From JAWXBR01 sp034440235 (GTDB taxonomy: Bacteria; Bacteroidota; Ignavibacteria; Kapaibacteriales; Kapaibacteriaceae), in contig JAWXBR010000043.1 of the NCBI GenBank assembly GCA_034440235.1, positions 1 to 43,819 of the forward strand: a stretch of DNA of 43,819 nt, given 5' to 3'. The stretch's first letter is position 1; every line of letters begins with the position of its first letter. Under the pieces are notes generated by a model. The model was given only the letters and a program-made list of their open reading frames with translations. It was not told the origin of the DNA and made no database searches. A program made the translations under genes and the position numbers. Positions 26,301 to 32,698 of the stretch are shown here, piece after piece.

Positions 26301-27292
26301 TCAGGATTATAACGAATTCCAATAAGTAACGAATCGGGAGTTATCAGTTCACTACGTGCTGTGTCGCCGTCCACGATAAACGTCAACTCCTCACTTGCAG
26401 CACATGTCTGAACGTGATTCCACTCAACAACACATCCACCGTTTTGCGTAGCAGCAGCAAAGATTCTTCTGTATGCCATCACGGCCTGATCTTGCGTCGT
26501 TACATTTTCAAACCACAGACCACCGGTATTCTCTGCAACTGATCGCAACACATCGGGGATGGGCATGCCTAGTGTTACGCAATACACCGTGATGTCATTT
26601 TCACGTGCAAGCTTTATCACAGCCTCTGCATTGCCACCGCCTTGTCCGTCCGTCAGAAACACAACCACGCGTCGCTTCGTGCCTTTCACAGCAGCATACA
26701 ACGCACCACCCGTGTTATGCAGGAACCCCGCAGCAAAGCTCGTTCCGCCGCGCGGCTGGAGTCCGTCTATCGCCCTACGTAGCCGGTCTTTGTTATCCGT
26801 AAAATCGACGGCCACAAACGATGTATTGTCGAACGCAGTAATCGCACACTCCGAACCTTCAGTTAGCGCATCCACCCACGCATTTGCGGCCACGCGAGCG
26901 AGTGTGATGTTGGGTCCACCCTTCGCCATCGACCCCGAAATGTCGATCGCCAATACCGACGACACATCGGCCGCAGGCTGAGGTGACGGACAGTCTAGGC
27001 GGACGCCCCCTGCTTCGCGGCCCCCTTCAAAAACGCGCACAGATCGTGGGGTCCGTAACACATTCGTTGCCTGGTCGAACGCAACTGCTCGAGCGCGCAT
27101 CTTGTCGCCGCTAGTTTTCTCGATGTTCGTGACGTGTACGTTCTGCGCATTGACACTAATGCTACACGTAATCGCAAAGGTAAAAAAGGATAGCAAGCAC
27201 AACAGTATCATCGAAATCATGCTCATGCTAAGCAGTTTCGTCATGCTGTTGCAACGCTGTTTCGTTATGCTGATGCAGTGACGTATCGTCAT
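23351..27292 (-). CDS. VWA / WD40-propeller / ASH-domain protein ending in an outer-membrane barrel
   Basis: Up to 1313 aa. The start may be ATG 27292 (ATGA overlap with holB) or ATG 27244, the same codon two 24-nt repeat units later, which gives a cleaner signal peptide (MTKLLSMSMISMILLCLLSF...ISVNAQ). Domain order: VWA at about 105-270 (MIDAS DISGSM, TDGQGGG), choice-of-anchor D/ASH-like at 325-415, a Kre9/KNH-like 'SPNGGERFRVGSVVPLRYEG' module, a WD40/YVTN-type beta-propeller about 515-860 (QVRLWNAKTGEALRVL; TSLWDVADGRKVRDV), two ASH-like domains about 875-1065 (DFAVRTNGNFSILPGASAVIEYSFTP), and from about 1090 a compact membrane barrel of roughly 8 strands. No T9SS tag. Probably an outer-membrane protein with large periplasmic or surface modules. 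Confidence 0.8.
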   Translation of the reverse strand: MTIRHCISITKQRCNSMTKLLSMSMISMILLCLLSFFTFAITCSISVNAQNVHVTNIEKTSGDKMRARAVAFDQATNVLRTPRSVRVFEGGREAGGVRLDCPSPQPAADVSSVLAIDISGSMAKGGPNITLARVAANAWVDALTEGSECAITAFDNTSFVAVDFTDNKDRLRRAIDGLQPRGGTSFAAGFLHNTGGALYAAVKGTKRRVVVFLTDGQGGGNAEAVIKLARENDITVYCVTLGMPIPDVLRSVAENTGGLWFENVTTQDQAVMAYRRIFAAATQNGGCVVEWNHVQTCAASEELTFIVDGDTARSELITPDSLLIGIRYNPETIEVGTVASGQTVQRRASIVAKGGPVTITSMAMNGPSTMSLQAPSLPLTIAAGDSITFTVNVASGDAEYTIGRVDITASPCPVEPLYVTSGSGMLPPLRPTLRVVSPNGGERFRVGSVVPLRYEGVPPTTPVLLEVSTNLGQSWIVAAQAATRHRFEWTATVNASDSCLLRASQMMVGITKQSTAIMTLKGDKLKQTTYSPDESIIATSGWEQRTGKRELYGQVRLWNAKTGEALRVLDGGYNFVFIPDSKSIITYGEKLVRRYDVASGALTWSAELTPTNAPHAIEVSRDGTNLLVVGGWGDSTMLVDAATGRIKRVFPRGAKDVKHVTMSIDASLVAVTDGDDAVRVYQASDGALKYTIRETGVKNYYRSAFQPNGSLLAVAAGNGRTSLWDVADGRKVRDVTTRQFVNDNTYIAFSPDGARVALETERDQTKIFEVSSGKELTTIQRSGSNTSAYGAVFSPNGQHLGLLSFYRLSVFDASTGVQVYQTRRAEGTPSFTSDGKRFVTVGTEPEAEVHTLTGGMLQQDVSDSRWSLIAPSGTLKSVRFSTRLVGQAVDSLITAAIINTGKDTLQVGALFIEGLQASDFAVRTNGNFSILPGASAVIEYSFTPTKQGERAALIVAHTTAGRLNARITGRALNTLIQVDGGIYDVGTTLIGTTLHESTNDVLVNTTDYPLTLTSYTINNNTDSVFALPPFKTPSTIASGSPIYLDVTFKPKLVGTYSVNLLLTFAELNDPVVVTIIGHGDTLSGPSYTDPTTFRTIALPSSIIPPAGTITTGVYDVVGLQAGYSITDNVMLIGGGVPPLRKSWLGGDAADESQAFAYSIGIKGGYRIDSLWTLAGGYQWGQSRYDLLATDGVDSRITFNALYATVGFGNDDSRATLYLGYAFKKHTTIEQGIFDADATIFGGGFDYRIARRWKLCSEIVFMRTMTFVPVTITARYFGETYALEAGVTILAIPASGASSASPPLVPMLSWVKRW

Positions 27293-27306
27293 ACTGTTGC
27301 AACACG
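27235..27306. repeat. Three 24-nt tandem units spanning the holB stop and the next start codon
   Basis: Plus-strand units 27235-27258, 27259-27282 and 27283-27306 (GTTTCGTCATGCTGTTGCAA..., GTTTCGTTATGCTGATGCAG..., GTATCGTCATACTGTTGCAA...) are diverged copies. On the minus strand they encode octapeptide repeats MTIRHCIS / ITKQRCNS / MTKLLSMS, and ATG 27292 and ATG 27244 are the same position in units 3 and 1. Unit 3 also contains the end of holB. Confidence 0.9.
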
Positions 27307-28434
27307 TGCTGTGAGGAAGACACGGCGGAGTGCAAGCATCGACGTCACAAGTACGAGCTGTGGGTGCACATTGCGGTGGATGTCGCGTGCTGCGAGTTCG
27401 ATAATCGTGAGCGCTGCATTGAAGTCCGCACCGCCGAAACCTTGCGCGAAGCGGGTAAGGGGCTCTAGTTGGTCGCCATTTACAATGGCTGCATCGTCGC
27501 CAGAGACAGAAACATTACGTGCATCACGTAGCCAGAGTGCGAGAAGGGAGAGCATCGTTTCGAGGCGCACCTTGTCGCGTCCGTCCGCAACGTCGGCCGC
27601 GGCCTCGACGAGCGGCACACGGTAATCGCGTCCACGTAACGCAATGCGCAACATATTCACAGCCTCTTCACGCGCTGCATTCATGTCCTCGGACAAAAAC
27701 GCACGGGCACGTGTAAGGCTTCCTTGCGCAAACGGAGCGATGAGACGTGCTTCACTTTCCGAGCAATCGTTACGACGCACGAGTTCTTCGACGATGTCTG
27801 CGTCTTCGAGTGGCGGACAAATTATTTCTTGACACCGCGATGCAATCGTGGGCAGAATGCGTGCAGGCTTCGACGTCGTAAGAATAATCGTGATTCCGTC
27901 GTGTGGTTCTTCGAGCGTCTTAAGAAAAGCGTTCGACGCTTCATGGGTCATCTCATCGGCACGTAGAATCAGCACCACACGATGTCCGTTCTGCGATGCC
28001 GACAACATCAGCGATTGCTTCAGCCTGCGGATTTGTCCAATGCGGATTTGCGTTGCACCCGCAAGCTGCGCTTCGTCATACGGATCGTCGGCCATCTCGC
28101 GCAACTGCAACCGCAGTGCATCGAACACCTCAGTCTTCATATCCTCATCTGCGTCGCCCTTGCCCGCAGGCAGCGCCGTCACCACAGTCACATTCGGATG
28201 TTGCAGTCCCTGGTTCTGCACACACGCATGGCAGACGCCACACGCATCAATCATGTCCTCACCAGTAAGGGGCTGCTCGCAGTTCACCACACGAGCAAAT
28301 GCTATCGCCAGGGCAGCAGTGCCTGCGCCCTCCTGTCCCGTCATTAAAATGGCCTGCGGAAGCCTCTTCTGCAGGATTGCACGCTGAAGCATGCGCTTCA
28401 CACCGCGCTGGCCGATGACGGATTTCCAACTCAT
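27289..28434 (-). CDS. holB: DNA polymerase III subunit delta' (clamp-loader)
   Basis: 381 aa. The delta' subunit is part of the clamp-loader complex that places the beta clamp on primed DNA. Sequence features are 'VIGQRGVKRMLQRAILQKRLPQAILMTGQEGAGTAALAIAFA' (degenerate Walker A, GQEGAGTA), a zinc-ribbon with Cys at CEQ...CGVCHACVQ, 'VVLILRADEMTHEASNAFLKTLEEP', and the SRC motif (ASRCQEI) that supplies the arginine finger. The C-terminal clamp-loader collar follows. The start is ATG 28434. It shares an ATGA overlap with the VWA/WD40 gene, and its last codons lie in a 24-nt tandem repeat. Divergent from the response regulator, with the composite inverted repeat between. Confidence 0.9.
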   Translation of the reverse strand: MSWKSVIGQRGVKRMLQRAILQKRLPQAILMTGQEGAGTAALAIAFARVVNCEQPLTGEDMIDACGVCHACVQNQGLQHPNVTVVTALPAGKGDADEDMKTEVFDALRLQLREMADDPYDEAQLAGATQIRIGQIRRLKQSLMLSASQNGHRVVLILRADEMTHEASNAFLKTLEEPHDGITIILTTSKPARILPTIASRCQEIICPPLEDADIVEELVRRNDCSESEARLIAPFAQGSLTRARAFLSEDMNAAREEAVNMLRIALRGRDYRVPLVEAAADVADGRDKVRLETMLSLLALWLRDARNVSVSGDDAAIVNGDQLEPLTRFAQGFGGADFNAALTIIELAARDIHRNVHPQLVLVTSMLALRRVFLTARVATV

Positions 28435-28456
28435 GCCTCAAAACTAACACCCGCTG

Positions 28457-28517
28457 ATTCCGGGAGATAATGATTCCCGGAATGAGCCCCATTCCGGGAA
28501 TCATTATCTCCCGGAAT
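28457..28517. repeat. Composite inverted repeat, copy 2 (27-7-27)
   Basis: Arms 28457-28483 and 28491-28517 are perfect inverted copies identical to those at 5678-5738; the 7-nt loop is GAGCCCC instead of CAGCCTC. It lies between the divergent holB and response-regulator starts, so it cannot be acting simply as a terminator for either. Confidence 0.95.
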
Positions 28518-28540
28518 AAATGTTGGTGCTAACTTCGCAC

Positions 28541-29257
28541 ATGCGCATTCTCGTTATCGAAGACGAACGAAAAGTGGCCTCCTTCATTCAGCGAGGTTTG
28601 GAGGAAGAGCGCTATATCGTCGAGACGGCCGCGGATGGGGAAGCTGGACTCGATCTGGCCCTACAGAACCACTTCGATGCCATTGTGCTCGATGTGATGT
28701 TGCCAAAGCTCGATGGGTACAGCGTCCTGAAGACCCTTCGCGATGCTGGCAACGCGACCCCTGTCATTATGCTTACGGCGCGAGGGACAACTGAAGACCG
28801 CGTGCAGGGTCTCGACCTTGGCGCCGATGATTACCTCGCCAAGCCGTTTCATTTCGAGGAGCTGGCTGCGCGGTTGCGCTCGATTCTGCGGCGTTCGTCA
28901 ACAGAAAAAACAACGACACTTTCGTGTGGCGATCTGACGCTCGACCTCGTTACGCACTACGCGGCTCGCGGCGAAAAAGAGATTGAACTGACGACAAAGG
29001 AGTACGCCCTGCTCGAGTATCTCATGCGTAACAAAGACCGCATTCTTTCGCGTGCAATGATTATGCAGCAGGTGTGGAAGCACAACTTCGACCCCGAATC
29101 GAACATCATCGATGTGTATGTAAAACGTTTGCGGCAGAAGGTCGAAAAACCGGGCGCATCACAGCTCATTCATAGCATTCGTGGTGTTGGGTATCGCATG
29201 CGTGAGATGCACGAAGCCGACGTTTCACCCGACACCTCGAACGATCAGGAACCGTAG
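28541..29257 (+). CDS. OmpR/PhoB-family response regulator
   Basis: 238 aa from ATG 28541 (MRILVIEDERKVASF); an in-frame ATG at 28520 adds seven unlikely residues. Receiver domain: acidic pair Glu-Asp at 7-8 (VIEDE), phospho-acceptor Asp near 51 in 'AIVLDVMLPKLDG', Thr in 'VIMLTARG', and Lys in 'YLAKPF'. The C-terminal winged helix (about 130-225) has 'ELTTKEYALLEYLMRNKDRILSRAMIMQQVW' and 'NIIDVYVKRLRQKVEKPG...IRGVGYRM', the OmpR/PhoB DNA-binding type. No histidine kinase gene follows, so it is an orphan in this window. Its upstream space is mostly the composite inverted repeat; a -7-like TAACTTCG lies at 28531-28538. Confidence 0.95.
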   Translation: MRILVIEDERKVASFIQRGLEEERYIVETAADGEAGLDLALQNHFDAIVLDVMLPKLDGYSVLKTLRDAGNATPVIMLTARGTTEDRVQGLDLGADDYLAKPFHFEELAARLRSILRRSSTEKTTTLSCGDLTLDLVTHYAARGEKEIELTTKEYALLEYLMRNKDRILSRAMIMQQVWKHNFDPESNIIDVYVKRLRQKVEKPGASQLIHSIRGVGYRMREMHEADVSPDTSNDQEP

Positions 29258-29339
29258 ACCTGATGTGGCTCTTCAACAGAACAGGACTGAAGACCAAGCA
29301 CACAGGAAGTCAGAAACGTAAAGGTTCGTAGTTTACACC

Positions 29340-29885
29340 GTGGCAGAAGTACTCACCCATGAAACTGTTCGTCGCTTGCGCAGCGGAGATTCCTCTGTTA
29401 TGGGGGAGATTTATGACAGCTATGGTGCGACGTTATATGCCATTGTTCTGAAGATTGTGCGTTCAGAGATCTTGGCAGAGGACCTGCTGCAAGAGACGTT
29501 TGTGAGGGTGTGGACGCAGCGCGAACGATACGATTCGAGCAAGGGCACGTTCTTTACGTGGATGCTCAACATCGCGCGAAACCTATCGATCGATACAATA
29601 CGCTCCAGCACCTATAAAATGAACCTCGACAACCGAACGGTCGATGATATCGTAGGTGTAGAGGAACCGGAGAGCGCAGACGGCATTATTCCCGAAACGA
29701 TGGACCTTCGCGACCTGGTTCGAACGCTGGCGCCTGAACAACAACAGATTATCGATCTGATGTATTTCAAGGGCTACACACAATCGGAAATCGCAGAGGA
29801 ATATGGCATACCCCTCGGCACAGTAAAAAGTCGTGTACGACTAGCAATGCAAAACCTTCGAGCGTATTTCGACGACAGAACTTGA
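29340..29885 (+). CDS. ECF-type RNA polymerase sigma factor
   Basis: 181 aa, GTG start at 29340; ATG 29400 is a shorter alternative that would remove part of region 2. Sigma region 2 near 22-92 (EIYDSYGATLYAIVLKIV, LAEDLLQETFVRVWTQRERYDSSKGTFFTWMLNIARNLSIDTIRS) and region 4 near 125-175 (LAPEQQQIIDLMYFKGYTQSEIAEEYGIPLGTVKSRVRLAMQNLR) are both complete. The downstream gene is a RskA-like anti-sigma factor, the usual partner, 52 nt away. The pair probably controls an envelope- or oxidant-responsive regulon; the ferritin-like and dioxygenase genes that follow are candidate members. Confidence 0.95.
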   Translation: MAEVLTHETVRRLRSGDSSVMGEIYDSYGATLYAIVLKIVRSEILAEDLLQETFVRVWTQRERYDSSKGTFFTWMLNIARNLSIDTIRSSTYKMNLDNRTVDDIVGVEEPESADGIIPETMDLRDLVRTLAPEQQQIIDLMYFKGYTQSEIAEEYGIPLGTVKSRVRLAMQNLRAYFDDRT

Positions 29886-29936
29886 CTCACAGCGTAACCA
29901 CAGCACAATAAGCAGCGAGTAACTCAGCAAAAAGAC

Positions 29937-30851
29937 ATGAACGGCAACGTAAACGATATCATCCACTCCGGCATCCTCGACCTCTACGTCGCAGGTGCTC
30001 TAACTCCAGAAGAAATTCTTGAGGTCGAGCACCACATGGCAACAGAGCCCGAGGTCGCAGCCGAAGTGATGCGTTTGCAACGAACCGTCGAACAATACGC
30101 TCAGCTTCATTCTATTACGCCACGTCCAGAACTTCGGTCGCGCATTCTTCAAGCAGTAGAAAACGCACGGCAGCAAGAAAGCAACGTCGTTGAAAACGCG
30201 AAGCACAATGAACAACCTGTATTGACGCAGGTAAGGGGCTCAGGACAAGGCTCTGGTGCTACATTTGTCGAGCCACGTACTTCAGACCCCGATCCAACAC
30301 AGCGTGCACAACGTCAAGCATCGCGTGGGTGGCTGATGGCGGCGAGCATTGCGTTTATGATCGGACTCATGCCGGGTGTGTATTACTACGTGCAGTACAG
30401 TGGCGTGAAGAGCGAGCTGGCGCAGACGCAGGTAGAACTTGCCGATGCAAAAAGCAACCAGAGTGTGATGGCCTCGAAAGCCTCGTATATGGAAAGCACG
30501 CTCGAGCAACTCACCGACTCAAACATGATGCGTGTGCCAATGCCTGGTACACCAAAAGCAGCATCGTCGTTTGCTACAGTGTTCTGGAATAAGGGCACAC
30601 AAGAGGTGATGCTCGACCTGCGCAAAATGCCGAACTGTCCAGCGGGACACGACTATCAGCTCTGGGCCATTGTCGATGGCAAGCCCGTTGACCTTGGTGT
30701 GTTTAATCCGGAGCGGGACACAGAAAAAGTCATGAAGATGCATGCCGTCGGCAAACCGCAGATGTTTGCCGTAACGCTCGAGCCAACAGGAGGCAGTCCC
30801 ACTCCGACCCTTGACAAAATGGTTGTTGCCGGTGCAGTAACGAAGTCGTAG
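29937..30851 (+). CDS. Membrane anti-sigma factor, RskA-like
   Basis: 304 aa. The cytoplasmic N-terminal domain (about 5-90) has the RskA-type start 'ILDLYVAGALTPEEILEVEHHMATEPEVAAEVMRLQ' and binds the sigma factor in this family; it lacks the HxxxCxxC zinc motif, so it is the zinc-free type. One transmembrane helix lies near 127-146 (GWLMAASIAFMIGLMPGVYYYV). A short coiled coil follows (SELAQTQVELADAKSNQ...), then an extracytoplasmic RskA C-terminal domain (about 200-304; ASSFATVFWNKGTQEVMLDLRKMPNCPAGHDYQLWAIVDGKPVDLGVF). It forms a sigma/anti-sigma operon with the preceding gene and is probably released by regulated proteolysis. Confidence 0.92.
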   Translation: MNGNVNDIIHSGILDLYVAGALTPEEILEVEHHMATEPEVAAEVMRLQRTVEQYAQLHSITPRPELRSRILQAVENARQQESNVVENAKHNEQPVLTQVRGSGQGSGATFVEPRTSDPDPTQRAQRQASRGWLMAASIAFMIGLMPGVYYYVQYSGVKSELAQTQVELADAKSNQSVMASKASYMESTLEQLTDSNMMRVPMPGTPKAASSFATVFWNKGTQEVMLDLRKMPNCPAGHDYQLWAIVDGKPVDLGVFNPERDTEKVMKMHAVGKPQMFAVTLEPTGGSPTPTLDKMVVAGAVTKS

Positions 30852-30937
30852 GTCCTAAGAAGACAGTTGCAGAGCAGGTAGACTTTGGGAACATTCGCGA
30901 CTATATGAGATGTAGGGTGCGGCGATAGAAGAGTGGG

Positions 30938-30951
30938 GTCGAACGTTCGAC
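30938..30951. promoter_or_regulatory. 14-bp perfect palindrome upstream of the ferritin-like genes
   Basis: GTCGAACGTTCGAC is a perfect palindrome in the 155-nt gap between the anti-sigma gene and the first ferritin-like gene, about 55 nt before its start codon. It is a plausible operator for a dimeric regulator. The regulator is unknown. Confidence 0.35.
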
Positions 30952-31006
30952 ACTTTAGTCTGACCATTCAACGAAGTTTGACAATTCACATGACGCAGGA
31001 GGATGC

Positions 31007-31771
31007 ATGAAACTCTCCAGGAACGCCATCGAGCAGGCGGAGATGCTAGAGGAAGTGCTGCATGAGGTAATGAGTCCGCATCGCAGAAAATTTCTGAAAA
31101 AAGGGGCCTTGGTAGCAGCAGCTGCCGCTGCGCTACCTATGATTGGGTCTGGGTTGGCGGGATGCTCAGACGCATCGACCACGCCGACGGACGATACAAA
31201 AGCACGTGATATCAGGATACTTTCAGATGCATTTCTGATTGAAAAGCTTGCTATCAATACGTACACTGCAGCGGCAGCTACTGGCTTGTTAACAGGTGCG
31301 TATTCGCAGGTTGCTACATCGTTTATTAACGATCATGCAGGACATGGTGCACAGTTCAAATCGGTTATCACAGCAGATCTTGGTGGTACTGCTCCTGCAG
31401 ATCCTGCTGTTGGTGTGAACTTCCTTACAGGAATTGCAGTAGACGGAACTACGAAATTCAAAATCGATCCTGTGTTTGGCAACTTCACTACACCGGCTGG
31501 TATTCTTAAGTATGCCATTGCGCTCGAACTAACTGCTGCGCAATCGTACTTCACGAACATTACATCGTCCGATAACGCAATGCGTCTTACGCATTTAAAG
31601 GCAATCGATGCAATGTCAGACATTGCTCCCGTCGAAGCACAACATGCTGCGGTTTTCCGTGCTGCACTTAAACTCCTCATTGGTAGCGATACCGACAAAG
31701 ATGCAGGAGCCGACATAGGTGCCAGTATTTCCCCAACCTCTGCCATCTCGCAAGAGATGCCGAGGCCGTAA
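31007..31771 (+). CDS. Tat-exported ferritin-like domain lipoprotein
   Basis: 254 aa with a strong AGGAGG (30997-31002) 4 nt before ATG 31007. After an atypical 24-residue N-extension comes a Tat-type signal (RRKFLKKGALVAAAAAALPMIG) ending in a lipobox-like LAGC, so the mature protein is probably a lipoprotein starting at Cys near 50. The mature part is a four-helix ferritin-like bundle (DUF4439/ferritin_2 type). Candidate diiron ligands are Glu in FLIEKLA, 'DHAGH', Glu in ALELTAA and the E-x-x-H in 'VEAQHAAVF'. Role unproven: iron or oxidant handling outside the cytoplasm. It is a paralogue of the next gene, 21 nt downstream. Confidence 0.8.
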   Translation: MKLSRNAIEQAEMLEEVLHEVMSPHRRKFLKKGALVAAAAAALPMIGSGLAGCSDASTTPTDDTKARDIRILSDAFLIEKLAINTYTAAAATGLLTGAYSQVATSFINDHAGHGAQFKSVITADLGGTAPADPAVGVNFLTGIAVDGTTKFKIDPVFGNFTTPAGILKYAIALELTAAQSYFTNITSSDNAMRLTHLKAIDAMSDIAPVEAQHAAVFRAALKLLIGSDTDKDAGADIGASISPTSAISQEMPRP

Positions 31772-31792
31772 CCAATACAGGAGAACTACAAC

Positions 31793-32509
31793 ATGGAAAA
31801 GTTGATATTCACAAAAGAGCATATCACAGAAGCTGACCTTCTAGAAGAGGTGTTGGCAGATGCAGTCGAAGGCAACCGCCGTAAGTTTCTTAAGCGAGGA
31901 GCCGTTGCAGCTTCTGCAATGGCAATGGCAGGAATGTGGCTCGGGCAAAAACGCACAATTCTAGCAGCCGACGACGGCCGCACCGATGTGCAGCTTCTCG
32001 CAGAATCGTTTACGCTTGAGCAACAGGCAGTGAATACGTATGCAGCAGCCGCCAGTTTAAAGAGTCCCGACGGCCTCGACTACATCAGCGGTCCAGTACT
32101 CAGTGTTGCCCTACGCTTTAAAGCCGACCACACTGCCCATGCTTTGCGGTTTAAGGAAGTATTAGAGCAATTAGGTGGCACAGTTCCTGCCGATACCACA
32201 ACAACAACGCTTACAGCATTCCCGCCAGGCGCTAACAGCAAACTCGATTCTACGCGCGGCATCCTTCGTTATGCTCTCGCCGTCGAAGTGTTTGCCATGA
32301 AATTGTGGGTCGACTACTTCCGATATAGCGAGGATGCAAGGGCACGACGGGTGTTCATGGATCTCGCACCAAATGAAGGTGCACATGCTGCAATCCTTCG
32401 CGCTGCTCTTAAGCTTGTGCTTTCAGAACCAACCGACTACGACAACGCAGATGTTGGCAAAGCAATCGTTCCGCACATATTCGTATCGCAGGACGGACCA
32501 GTGTTCTGA
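31793..32509 (+). CDS. Tat-exported ferritin-like domain protein (paralogue)
   Basis: 238 aa. Same plan as its upstream neighbour: short leader 'FTKEHITEADLLEEVLADAVEGN', Tat motif RRKFLKRGA, Ala-rich core, then a ferritin-like four-helix bundle with 'LEQQAVNTYAAAAS', 'FKADHTAHALRFKEVLEQLGG', 'YALAVEVFAMKLW' and the E-x-x-H in 'NEGAHAAILRAALKL'. There is no lipobox Cys, so it is probably a soluble periplasmic protein. Close spacing (AGGAGA upstream) indicates co-transcription with the first copy, and both end in a similar 'D..AD(I/V)G..I.P' tail. An iron-chaperone or oxidoreductase role is inference. Confidence 0.8.
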   Translation: MEKLIFTKEHITEADLLEEVLADAVEGNRRKFLKRGAVAASAMAMAGMWLGQKRTILAADDGRTDVQLLAESFTLEQQAVNTYAAAASLKSPDGLDYISGPVLSVALRFKADHTAHALRFKEVLEQLGGTVPADTTTTTLTAFPPGANSKLDSTRGILRYALAVEVFAMKLWVDYFRYSEDARARRVFMDLAPNEGAHAAILRAALKLVLSEPTDYDNADVGKAIVPHIFVSQDGPVF

Positions 32510-32567
32510 TATCGATTGCGTTGAGAGTGATAAGCATATCCGACGTAAACGCAACATACTATTTTTA

Positions 32568-32597
32568 AAGAATGGCTCTCATATGAGGGCCATTCTT
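32568..32597 (+). terminator. Stem-loop after the ferritin-like pair
   Basis: AAGAATGGCTCTC (32568-32580) pairs with GAGGGCCATTCTT (32585-32597) around ATAT; 13 bp with one wobble. No long T run follows (GTATTAT), so termination may be partial, or the hairpin may protect the ferritin mRNA 3' end. Confidence 0.55.
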
Positions 32598-32648
32598 GTA
32601 TTATAGCAGTTCGACAATGCATTCTTGTAGTGAAGCAGTTCGGGAATC
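32591..32648 (+). repeat. 29-nt tandem duplication before the dioxygenase gene
   Basis: 32591-32619 and 32620-32648 both begin CATTCTTGTA and share AGCAGTTCG in register, with 23 of 29 positions identical by eye. The first copy overlaps the 3' arm of the stem-loop. Confidence 0.75.
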
Positions 32649-32698
32649 AAAGCCTAGAACGTTGGTTTGATATCGGACCGATACATCGGGAGATTTCG

